Below, in pieces: positions 50,601 to 62,040 of a stretch of DNA of 64,000 bases. The position numbers and the translations under genes are program-made. Under the pieces are notes generated by a model. That model saw only the letters and a list, made by a program, of their open reading frames with translations. It did no database searches and was not told where the DNA came from. How positions within the stretch are numbered: position 1 is the stretch's first letter; each line of letters opens with the position of its first letter. This DNA is from Eunapius fragilis (taxonomy: Eukaryota > Porifera > Demospongiae > Spongillida > Spongillidae): the NCBI GenBank assembly GCA_963681505.1, contig OY811979.1, forward strand, positions 1,225,430-1,289,429, read 5' to 3'.

Positions 50601-53333
50601 AATTCGTTTGGACCAATTGCTCCCGCGGGAGCAATTGGGAGCAATTCGTCTGGACCAATTGCTCCCATTTGCTCCCGCGGGAGCGATTGGGAGCAATTCG
50701 TTTGGACCAATTGCTCCCAATTGCTCCCACGGGAGCGATTGGGAGCAATTCGTTTGGACCAATTGCTCCCAATTGCTCCCGCGGGAGCAATTCGTTTTGA
50801 CCAATTGCTCCCAATTGCTCCCGCATTCGTTTGGACCAATTGCTCCCAATTGCTCCCGCGTGAGCGATTCGGAGCAATTCGTTAGGACCAATTGCTCCCA
50901 ATTGCTCCCGCGGGAGCGATTGGGAGCATTTCGTTTGGACCAATTGCTCCCAATTGCTCCCACGGGAGCGATTGGGAGCAATTCGTTTGGACCAATTGCT
51001 CCCAATTGCTCCCGCGGGAGCGATTGGGAGCAATTCGTTTGGACCAATTGCTCAAAATTGCTCCCGCGGGAGAGATTGGGAGCATTTCGATTGGACCAAT
51101 TGCTCCCGGGGGAGCGATTGGGAGCAATTCGTTAGGACCAATTGCTCCCAATTGCTCCCGCCGGAGCGATTGGGAGCAATTCGTTTGGACCAATTGCTCC
51201 CAATTGCTCCCGCTGGAGCGATTTTGAGCAATTCGTTTGGACCAGTTGCTCCCAATTGCTCCCGCGGGAGCAATTCGGAGCAATTCGTTTCGACTAATTG
51301 CTCCCAATTGCTCCCGTGGGAGCGATTCGGAGCAATTCGTCTGGACCAATTGCTCCCTATTGCTCCAGGGGGAGCGATTCGGAGCAATTCGTTTGGACCA
51401 ATTGCTCCCAATTGTTCCCGCGGGAGCGATTGGGAGCAATTCGTTTGGACCAATTGCTCCCAATTGCTCCTGCGGAAGCGAATGGGAGCAATTCGTTTGG
51501 ACCAATTGCTCCCAATTGCTCCCGCGGGAGCGATTGGGAGCAATTCGTTTGGACCACTTGCTCCCAATTGCTCCCGCGGGAGCGATTGGGAGCAATTCGT
51601 TTGGACCAATTGCTCCCAATTGCTCCCGTGGGAGCAATTCGGAGCAATTCGTTTGGACCAATTGCTCCCAATTGCTCCCGCATTCGTTTGGACCAATTGC
51701 TCCCAATTGCTCCCGCGGGAGCGAATGGGAGCATTTCGTTTGGACCAATTGCCCCCGGGGGAGCGATTGGGAGCAATTCGTTTGGACCTATTGCTCCCAA
51801 TTGCTCCCGCGGGAGCGATTGGGAGCAATTCGTTTGGACCAAATGCTCCCAATTGCTCCCGCGGCAGCGATTGGGAGCAATTCGTTTGGACCAATTGCTC
51901 CCAATTGCTCCCGCGGGAGCAATTCGGAGCAATTCGTTTGGACCAATTGCTCCCAATTGCTCCCGCTGGGGCGATTGGGAGCAATTCGTTTGGACCAATT
52001 GCTCCCAATTGCTCCCGCGGGAGCAATTCGGAGGAATTCGTTTGGACCAATTGCTCCCAACAGCTCCCGCGGGAGCGATTGGGAGCAATTCGTTTGGACC
52101 AATTGCTCCCAATTGCTCCCGCGGGAACGATTGGGAGCAATTCGTTTGGACCAATTGCTCCCAATTGCTCCCGCTGGAGCGATTGGGAGCAATTTGTTTG
52201 GACCAATTGCTCCCAATTGCTCCCGCGGGAGCGATTGGGAGCAATTCGTTTGGACCAATTGCTCCCAATTGCTCCCACGGGACAATTCGGAGCAATTCGT
52301 TTATGACCAATTGCTCCCAATTGCTCCCGCGGTAGCGATTGGGAGCAATTCGTATGGACCAATTGCTCCCAATTGCTCCCGCGGGAGCGATTCGGAGCAA
52401 TTCGTTTGGACCAATTGCTCCCAATTGCTCCCGCATTCGTTTGGACCAATTGCTCCCAATTGCTCCCGCGGGAGCGATTCGGAGGAATTCGTTTGGACCA
52501 AATGCTCCCAATTGCTCCCGCGGGAGCGATTGGGAGCAATTCGTCTGGACCAATTGCTCCCAATTGCTCCCGCGGGAGCGATTGGGAGCAATTCGTCTGG
52601 ACCAATTGCTCAAAATTGCTCCCGCGGAAGCGATTTTGAGCAATTCGTTTGGACCAGTTGCTCCCAATTGCTCCCGCGGGAGCAATTCGGAGCAATTCGT
52701 TTCGACCAATTGCTCCCAATTGCTCCCGTGGGAGCGATTCGGAGCAATTCGTCTGGACCAATTGCTCCCTATTGCTCCAGCGGGAGCGATTCGGAGCAAT
52801 TCGTTTGGACCAATTGCTCCCAGTTGTTCCCGCGGGAGCGATTGGGAGCCATTCGTTTGGATCAATTGCTCCCAATTGCTCCCGCGGGAGCGATTGGGAG
52901 CAATTCGTTAGGACCAATTGCTCCCAATTGCTCCCGCGGGAGCGATTGGGAGCAATTCGTTTGGACCAATTGCTCCCAATTGCTCCCGCTGGAGCGATTT
53001 TGAGCAATTCGTTTTGACCAGTTGCTCCCAATTGCTCCCGCGGGAGCAATTCGGAACAATTCGTTTCGACCAATTGCTCCCAATTGCTCCCGTGGGAGCG
53101 ATTCGGAGCAATTCGTCTGGACCAATTGCTCCCTATTGCTCCAGGGGGAGCGATTCGGAGCAATTCGTTTGGACCAATTGCTCCCAATTGTTCCCGCGGG
53201 AGCGATTGGGAGCAATTCGTTTGGACCAATTGCTCCCAATTGCTCCCGCGGAAGCGAATGGGAGCAATTCGTTAGGACCAATTGCTCCCAATTGCCCCCG
53301 CGGGAGCGATTGGGAGCAATTCGTTTGGACCAA
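47699..53333. repeat. Large satellite B duplication, copy 2 (5,635 bp)
   Basis: This is the second copy of 41,758-47,392. Both copies preserve the exact order of 52-, 42- and 35-bp units and all rare variants that I compared. The right part of this copy (from about 53,106) is also the start of the 2,063-bp repeat, so the two duplications overlap and at least two successive events are recorded here. Confidence 0.92.
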
Positions 53334-56300
53334 TTGCTCAAAATTGCTCCCGCGGGAGCCATTGGGAGCAATTCGTTTGGACCAATTGCTCCCAATTGCT
53401 CCCGCGGGTGCAATTCGGAGCAATTCGTTTGGACCAATTGCTCCCAATTGCTCCCGCATTCGTTTGTACCAATTGCTCCCAATTGCTCCCGCGGGAGCGA
53501 TTGGGAGCAATTCGTTTGGACCAATTGCTACCAATTGCTCCCGCGGGAGCAATTCTGAGCAATTCGGTGGACCAATTGCTCCCAATTGCTCCCGCATTCG
53601 TTTGGACCAATTGCTCCCAATTTCTCCCGCATTCGTTTGGACAAATTGCTCCCAATTGCTCCCGCGGGAGCGATTCGGAGCAATTTTTTTGGACCAATTG
53701 CTCCCAAATGCTCCCGCGGGAGCGATTCGGAGCAATTCGTTTCGACCAATTGCTCCCAATTGCTCCCGCGGGAGCGATTGGGAGCATTTCGTTAGGACCA
53801 ATTGCTCAAAATTGCTCCCGCGGAAGCGATTTTGAGCAATTCGTTTGGACCAGTTGCTCCCAATTGCTCCCGCGGGAGCAATTAGGAGCAATTCGTTTCG
53901 ACCAATTGCTCCCAATTGCTCCCGTGGGAGCGATTCGGAGCAATTCGTCTGGACCAATTGCTCCCTATTGCTCCAGGGGGAGCTATTCGGAGCAATTCGT
54001 TTGGACCAATTGCTCCCAATTGTTCCCGCGGGAGCGATTGGGAGCAATTCGTTTGGACCAATTGCTCCCAATTGCTCCCGCGGAAGCGATTGGGAGCAAT
54101 TCGTTAGAACCAATTGCTCCCAATTGCCCCCGCGGGAGCGATTGGGAGCAATTCGTTTGGACCAATTGCTCAAAATTGCTCCTGCGGGAGCGATTGGGAG
54201 CAATTCGTTTGGACCAATTGCTCCCAATTGCTCCCGCTGGAGCGATTGGGAGCAATTCGTTTGGACCAATTGCTCCCAATTGCTCCCGCTGGAGCGATTG
54301 GGAGCAATTCGTTTGGACCAATAGCTCCCAATTGCTCCCGCGGGAGCGATTGGGAGCAATTCGTTTGGACCAATTGCTCCCAATTGCTCCCTCGGGAGCG
54401 ATTGGGAGCAATTCGTTTGGACCAATTGCTCCCAATTGCTCCCGCGGGAGCGATTGGGAGCATTTCGTTTGGACCAATTGCTCCCAATTGCTCCCTCGGG
54501 AGTGATTGGGAGCAATTCGTTTGGACCAATTGCTCCCAAGTGCTCCCGCGGCAGCGATTGGGAGCAATTCGTTTGGACCAATTGCTCCCAATTGCTCCCG
54601 CGGGTGCAATTCGGAGCAATTCGTTTGGACCAATTGCTCCCAATTTCTCCCGCATTCGTTTGGACCAATTGCTCCCAATTGCTCCCGCGGGAGCGATTCG
54701 GAGCAATTTGTTTGGACCAATTGCTCCCAAATGCTCTCGCGGGAGCGATTCGGAGCAATTCGTTTCGACCAATTGCTCCCAATTGCTCCCGTGGGAGCGA
54801 TTCGGAGCAATTCGTCTGGACCAATTGCTCCCTATTGCTCCAGCGGGAGCGATTCGGAGCAATTCGTTTGGACCAATTGCTCCCAGTTGTTCCCGCGGGA
54901 GCGATTGGGAGCCATTCGTTTGGACCAATTGCTCCCAATTGCTCCCGCGGGAGCGATTGGGAGCAATTCGTTAGGACCAATTGCTCCCAATTGCTCCCGC
55001 GGGAGCGATTGGGAGCAATTCGTTTGGACCAATTGCTCCCAATTGCTCCCGCTGGAGCGATTTTGAGCAATTCGTTTGGACCAGTTGCTCCCAATTGCTC
55101 CCGCGGGAGCAATTCGGAGCAATTCGTTTCGACCAATTGCTCCCATTTGCTCCCGTGGGAGCGATTCTGAGCAATTCGTCTGGACCAATTGCTCCCTATT
55201 GCTCCAGGGGGAGCGATTCGGAGCAATTCGTTTGGACCAATTGCTCCCAATTGTTCCCGCGGGAGCGATTGGGAGCAATTCGTTTGGACCAATTGCTCCC
55301 AATTGCTCCCGCGGAAGCGAATGGGAGCAATTCGTTAGGACCAATTGCTCCCAATTGCCCCCGCGGGAGCGATTGGGAGCAATTCGTTTGGACCAATTGC
55401 TCAAAATTGCTCCCGCGGGAGCCATTGGGAGCAATTCGTTTGGACCAATTGCTCCCAATTGCTCCCGCGGGTGCAATTCGGAGCAATTCGTTTGGACCAA
55501 TTGCTCCCAATTGCTCCCGCATTCGTTTGTACCAATTGCTCCCAATTGCTCCCGCGGGAGCGATTGGGAGCAATTCGTTTGGACCAATTGCTACCAATTG
55601 CTCCCGCGGGAGCAATTCTGAGCAATTCGGTGGACCAATTGCTCCCAATTGCTCCCGCATTCGTTTGGACCAATTGCTCCCAATTTCTCCCGCATTCGTT
55701 TGGACAAATTGCTCCCAATTGCTCCCGCGGGAGCGATTCGGAGCAATTTTTTTGGACCAATTGCTCCCAAATGCTCCCGCGGGAGCGATTCGGAGCAATT
55801 CGTTTCGACCAATTGCTCCCAATTGCTCCCGCGGGAGCGATTGGGAGCATTTCGTTAGGACCAATTGCTCAAAATTGCTCCCGCGGAAGCGATTTTGAGC
55901 AATTCGTTTGGACCAGTTGCTCCCAATTGCTCCCGCGGGAGCAATTAGGAGCAATTCGTTTCGACCAATTGCTCCCAATTGCTCCCGTGGGAGCGATTCG
56001 GAGCAATTCGTCTGGACCAATTGCTCCCTATTGCTCCAGGGGGAGCTATTCGGAGCAATTCGTTTGGACCAATTGCTCCCAATTGTTCCCGCGGGAGCGA
56101 TTGGGAGCAATTCGTTTGGACCAATTGCTCCCAATTGCTCCCGCGGAAGCGATTGGGAGCAATTCGTTAGAACCAATTGCTCCCAATTGCCCCCGCGGGA
56201 GCGATTGGGAGCAATTCGTTTGGACCAATTGCTCAAAATTGCTCCTGCGGGAGCGATTGGGAGCAATTCGTTTGGACCAATTGCTCCCAATTGCTCCCGC

Positions 56301-57300
56301 TGGAGCGATTGGGAGCAATTCGTTTGGACCAATTGCTCCCAATTGCTCCCGCTGGAGCGATTGGGAGCAATTCGTTTGGACCAATAGCTCCCAATTGCTC
56401 CCGCGGGAGCGATTGGGAGCAATTCGTTTGGACCAATTGCTCCCAATTGCTCCCTCGGGAGCGATTGGGAGCAATTCGTTTGGACCAATTGCTCCCAATT
56501 GCTCCCGCGGGAGCGATTGGGAGCATTTCGTTTGGACCAATTGCTCCCAATTGCTCCCTCGGGAGTGATTGGGAGCAATTCGTTTGGACCAATTGCTCCC
56601 AAGTGCTCCCGCGGCAGCGATTGGGAGCAATTCGTTTGGACCAATTGCTCCCAATTGCTCCCGCGGGTGCAATTCGGAGCAATTCGTTTGGACCAATTGC
56701 TCCCAATTTCTCCCGCATTCGTTTGGACCAATTGCTCCCAATTGCTCCCGCGGGAGCGATTCGGAGCAATTTGTTTGGACCAATTGCTCCCAAATGCTCT
56801 CGCGGGAGCGATTCGGAGCAATTCGTTTCGACCAATTGCTCCCAATTGCTCCCGTGGGAGCGATTCGGAGCAATTCGTCTGGACCAATTGCTCCCTATTG
56901 CTCCAGCGGGAGCGATTCGGAGCAATTCGTTTGGACCAATTGCTCCCAGTTGTTCCCGCGGGAGCGATTGGGAGCCATTCGTTTGGACCAATTGCTCCCA
57001 ATTGCTCCCGCGGGAGCGATTGGGAGCAATTCGTTAGGACCAATTGCTCCCAATTGCTCCCGCGGGAGCGATTGGGAGCAATTCGTTTGGACCAATTGCT
57101 CCCAATTGCTCCCGCTGGAGCGATTTTGAGCAATTCGTTTGGACCAGTTGCTCCCAATTGCTCCCGCGGGAGCAATTCGGAGCAATTCGTTTCGACCAAT
57201 TGCTCCCATTTGCTCCCGTGGGAGCGATTCTGAGCAATTCGTCTGGACCAATTGCTCCCTATTGCTCCAGGGGGAGCGATTCGGAGCAATTCGTTTGGAC
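53106..57300. repeat. Satellite B higher-order repeat, 2,063-bp period
   Basis: From 53,106 to about 55,230 the sequence matches 55,169 to about 57,290 at a constant offset of 2,063 bp. Markers: GGACCAATTGCTACC near 53,519 and 55,582, GCAATTTTTTTGGACC near 53,682 and 55,745, GGGAGCTATTCGGAGC near 53,979 and 56,042, and CTCGGGAGTGATTGG near 54,496 and 56,559. A third partial copy continues past 57,232 but differs by single bases (CTCCC instead of CTACC near 57,654) and then rearranges. The period equals 40 full units minus 17 bp net, reflecting truncated units inside the block. Confidence 0.9.
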
Positions 57301-57399
57301 CAATTGCTCCCAATTGTTCCCGCGGGAGCGATTGGGAGCAATTCGTTTGGACCAATTGCTCCCAATTGCTCCCGCGGAAGCGAATGGGAGCAATTCGTT

Positions 57400-60300
57400 A
57401 GGACCAATTGCTCCCAATTGCCCCCGCGGGAGCGATTGGGAGCAATTCGTTTGGACCAATTGCTCAAAATTGCTCCCGCGGGAGCCATTGGGAGCAATTC
57501 GTTTGGACCAATTGCTCCCAATTGCTCCCGCGGGTGCAATTCGGAGCAATTCGTTTGGACCAATTGCTCCCAATTGCTCCCGCATTCGTTTGTACCAATT
57601 GCTCCCAATTGCTCCCGCGGGAGCGATTGGGAGCAATTCGTTTGGACCAATTGCTCCCAATTGCTCCCGCGGGAGCAATTCTGAGCAATTCGGTGGACCA
57701 ATTGCTCCCAATTGCTCCCGCATTCGTTTGGACCAATTGCTCCCAATTTCTCCCGCATTCGTTTGGACCAATTGCTCCCAATTGCTCCCGCGGGAGCGAT
57801 TCGGAGCAATTTGTTTGGACCAATTGCTCCCAAATGCTCCCGCGGGAGCGATTCGGAGCAATTCGATTCGACCAATTGCTCCCAATTGCTCCCGTGGGAG
57901 CGATTCGGAGCAATTCGTCTGGACCAATTGCTCCCAATTGCTCCCGCTGGAGCGATTTTGAGCAATTCGTTTGGACCAGTTGCTCCCAATTGCTCCCGCG
58001 GGAGCAATTCGGAGCAATTCGTTTCGACCAATTGCTCCCAATTGCTCCCGTGGGAGCGATTCGGAGCAATTCGTCTGGACCAATTGCTCCCTATTGCTCC
58101 AGGGGGAGCGATTCGGAGCAATTCGTTTGGACCAATTGCTCCCAATTGTTCCCGCGGGAGCGATTGGGAGCAATTCGTTTGGACCAATTGCTCCCAATTG
58201 CTCCCGCGGAAGCGATTGGGAGCAATTCATAAGGACCAATTGCTCCCAATTGCCCCCGCAGGAGCGATTGGGAGCAATTCGTTTGGACCAATTGCTCAAA
58301 ATTGCTCCCGCGGGAGCGATTGGGAGCAATTCGTTTGGACCAATTGCTCCCAATTGCTCCCGGGGGAGCGATTGGGAGCAATTCGTTTGGACCAATTGCT
58401 CCCAAATGCTCCCGCGGTAGCGTTTGGGAGAAATTCGTTTGGACCAAATGCTCCCAATTGCTCCCGCGGGAGCTATTGGGAGCAATTCGTTAGGACCAAT
58501 TGCTCCCAATTGCCCCCGCGGGAGCGATTGGGAGCAATTCGTTTGGACCAATTGCTCAAAATTGCTCCCGCGGGAGCCATTGGGAGCAATTCGTTTGGAC
58601 CAATTGCTCCCAATTGCTCCCGCGGGTGCAATTCGGAGCAATTCGTTTGGACCAATTGCTCCCAATTGCTCCCGCATTCGTTTGTACCAATTGCTCCCAA
58701 TTGCTCCCGCGGGAGCGATTGGGAGCAATTCGTTTGGACCAATTGCTCCCAATTGCTCCCGCGGGAGCAATTCTGAGCAATTCGGTGGACCAATTGCTCC
58801 CAATTGCTCCCGCATTCGTTTGGACCAATTGCTCCCAATTTCTCCCGCATTCGTTTGGACCAATTGCTCCCAATTGCTCCCGCGGGAGCGATTCGGAGCA
58901 ATTTGTTTGGACCAATTGCTCCCAAATGCTCCCGCGGGAGCGATTCGGAGCAATTCGATTCGACCAATTGCTCCCAATTGCTCCCGTGGGAGCGATTCGG
59001 AGCAATTCGTCTGGACCAATTGCTCCCAATTGCTCCCGCTGGAGCGATTTTGAGCAATTCGTTTGGACCAGTTGCTCCCAATTGCTCCCGCGGGAGCAAT
59101 TCGGAGCAATTCGTTTCGACCAATTGCTCCCTATTGCTCCAGGGGGAGCGATTCGGAGCAATTCGTTTGGACCAATTGCTCCCAATTGTTCCCGCGGGAG
59201 CGATTGGGAGCAATTCGTTTGGACCAATTGCTCCCAATTGCTCCCGCGGAAGCGATTGGGAGCAATTCATAAGGACCAATTGCTCCCAATTGCCCCCGCA
59301 GGAGCGATTGGGAGCAATTCGTTTGGACCAATTGCTCAAAATTGCTCCCGCGGGAGCGATTGGGAGCAATTCGTTTGGACCAATTGCTCCCAATTGCTCC
59401 CGGGGGAGCGATTGGGAGCAATTCGTTTGGACCAATTGCTCCCAAATGCTCCCGCGGTAGCGTTTGGGAGAAATTCGTTTGGACCAAATGCTCCCAATTG
59501 CTCCCGCGGGAGCTATTGGGAGCTATTCGTTTGGACCAATTGCTCCCAATTGCTCCCGCGGGAGCGATTGGGAGCAATTCGTTTGGACCAATTGCTCAAA
59601 ATTGCTCCCGCGGGAGCGATTGGGAGCAATTCGTTTGGACCAATTGCTCCCGGGGGAGCGATTGGGAGCAATTCGTTTGGACCAATTGCTCCCAATTGCT
59701 CCCGCGGGAGCAATTCTGAGCAATTCGGTGGACCAATTGCTCCCAATTGCTCCCGCATTCGTTTGGACCAATTGCTCCCAATTTCTCCCGCATTCGTTTG
59801 GACCAATTGCTCCCAATTGCTCCCGCGGGAGCGATTCGGAGCAATTTGTTTGGACCAATTGCTCCCAAATGCTCCCGCGGGAGCGATTCGGAGCAATTCG
59901 ATTCGACCAATTGCTCCCAATTGCTCCCGTGGGAGCGATTCGGAGCAATTCGTCTGGACCAATTGCTCCCAATTGCTCCCGCTGGAGCGATTTTGAGCAA
60001 TTCGTTTGGACCAGTTGCTCCCAATTGCTCCCGCGGGAGCAATTCGGAGCAATTCGTTTCGACCAATTGCTCCCAATTGCTCCCGTGGGAGCGATTCGGA
60101 GCAATTCGTCTGGACCAATTGCTCCCTATTGCTCCAGGGGGAGCGATTCGGAGCAATTCGTTTGGACCAATTGCTCCCAATTGTTCCCGCGGGAGCGATT
60201 GGGAGCAATTCGTTTGGACCAATTGCTCCCAATTGCTCCCGCGGAAGCGATTGGGAGCAATTCATAAGGACCAATTGCTCCCAATTGCCCCCGCGGGAGC

Positions 60301-60500
60301 GATTGGGAGCAATTCGTTTGGACCAATTGCTCAAAATTGCTCCCGCGGGAGCGATTGGGAGCAATTCGTTTGGACCAATTGCTCCCAATTGCTCCCGGGG
60401 GAGCGATTGGGAGCAATTCGTTTGGACCAATTGCTCCCAAATGCTCCCGCGGTAGCGTTTGGGAGAAATTCGTTTGGACCAAATGCTCCCAATTGCTCCC
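57400..60500. repeat. Nested satellite B duplications of about 1.0-1.1 kb
   Basis: Segments here repeat at several offsets. About 57,408-58,070 recurs from about 58,500 (offset 1,092 bp, or 21 units). About 58,302-58,480 recurs from 59,342 (1,040 bp, or 20 units) and from 60,337 (995 bp further). The marker GCGGTAGCGTTTGGGAG followed by AAATTCG is at about 58,415, 59,454 and 60,449. The marker GGAGCAATTCATAAGG is at about 58,218, 59,258 and 60,253. The overlapping offsets imply successive exchanges with shifting breakpoints rather than one amplification. Confidence 0.82.
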
Positions 60501-62040
60501 GCGGGAGCTATTGGGAGCTATTCGTTTGGACCAATTGCTCCCAATTGCTCCCGCGGGAGCGATTGGGAGCAATTCGTTTGGACCAATTGCTCAAAATTGC
60601 TCCCGCGGGAGCGATTGGGAGCAATTCGTTTGGACCAATTGCTCCCGGGGGAGCGATTGGGAGCAATTCGTTTGGACCAATTGCTCCCAATTGCTCCCGC
60701 GGGAGCGATTGGGAGCAATTCGTTTGGACCAAATGCTCCCAATTGCTCCCGCGGCAGCAAATGGGAGCAATTCGTTTGGACCAATTGCTCCCAATTGCTC
60801 CCGCGGGAGCGATTGGGAGCAATTCGTTTGGACCAATTGCTCCCAATTGCTCCCGTGGGAGCAATTTGGAGCAATTCGTTTGGACCAATTGCTCCCAATT
60901 GCTCCCGCATTCGTTTGGACCAATTGCTCCCAATTGCTCCCGCGGGAGCGATTGGGAGCATTTCGTTTGGACCAATTGCTCCCGGGGGAGCGATTGGGAG
61001 CAATTCGTTTGGACCTATTGCTCCCAATTGCTCCCGCGGGAGCGATTGGGAGCAATTCGTTTGGACCAAATGCTCCCAATTGCTCCCGCGGCAGCGATTG
61101 GGAGCAATTCGTTTGGACCAATTGCTCCCAATTGCTCCCGCGGGAGCAATTCGGAGCAATTCGTTTGGACCAATTGCTCCCAATTGCTCCCGCTGGGGCG
61201 ATTGGGAGCAATTCGTTTGGACCAATTGCTCCCAATTGCTCCCGCGGGAGCAATTCGGAGCAATTCGTTTGGACCAATTGCTTCCAATTGCTCCCGCATT
61301 CGTTTGGACCAATTGCTCCCAATAGCTCCCGCGGGAGCGATTGGGAGCAATTCGTTTGGACCAATTGCTCCCAATTGCTCCCGCGGGAACGATTGGGAGC
61401 AATTCGTTTGGACCAATTGCTCCCAATTGCTCCCGCTGGAGCGATTGGGAACAATTTGTTTGGACCAATTGCTCCCAATTGCTCCCGCGGGAGCGATTGG
61501 GAGCAATTCGTTTGGACCAATTGCTCCCAATTGCTCCCACGGGAGCAATTCGGAGCAATTCGTTTATGACCAATTGCTCCCAATTGCTCCCGCTGTAGCG
61601 ATTGGGAGCAATTCGTATGGACCAATTGCTCCCAATTGCTCCCGCGGGAGCGATTCGGAGCAATTCTTTTGGACCAATTGCTCCCAATTGCTCCCGCATT
61701 CGTTTGGACCAATTGCTCCCAATTGCTCCCGCGGGAGCGATTCGGAGGAATTCGTTTGGACCAAATGCTCCCAATTGCTCCCGCGGGAGCGATTGGGAGC
61801 AATTCGTTTGGACCAATTGCTCCCAATTGCTCCCGCGGGAGCGATTGGGAGCAATTCGTCTGGACCAATTGCTCAAAATTGCTCCCGCGGAAGCGATTTT
61901 GAGCAATTCGTTTGGACCAGTTGCTCCCAATTGCTCCCGCGGGAGCAATTCGGAGCAATTTGTTTCGACCAATTGCTCCCAATTGCTCCCGTGGGAGCGA
62001 TTCGGAGCAATTCGTCTGGACCATTTGCTCCCTATTGTTC
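60290..62040. repeat. Third, mosaic copy of part of the 5.9-kb block
   Basis: This segment follows the unit order of 42,300-44,040 (and 48,241-49,980), including GCGGTAGCGTTTGGG, GCGGCAGCAAATGGG, GGTTCATTTATGACC-type insertion (TTCGTTTATGACC near 61,559) and the GGAGGAATTCG variant near 61,745. One of a pair of adjacent 35-bp truncated units present at 42,907-42,960 is missing near 60,905, and several single bases differ (for example GCGATTGGGAACAATTTG near 61,441). It is an older or independently edited relative of the two near-identical copies. Confidence 0.8.
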
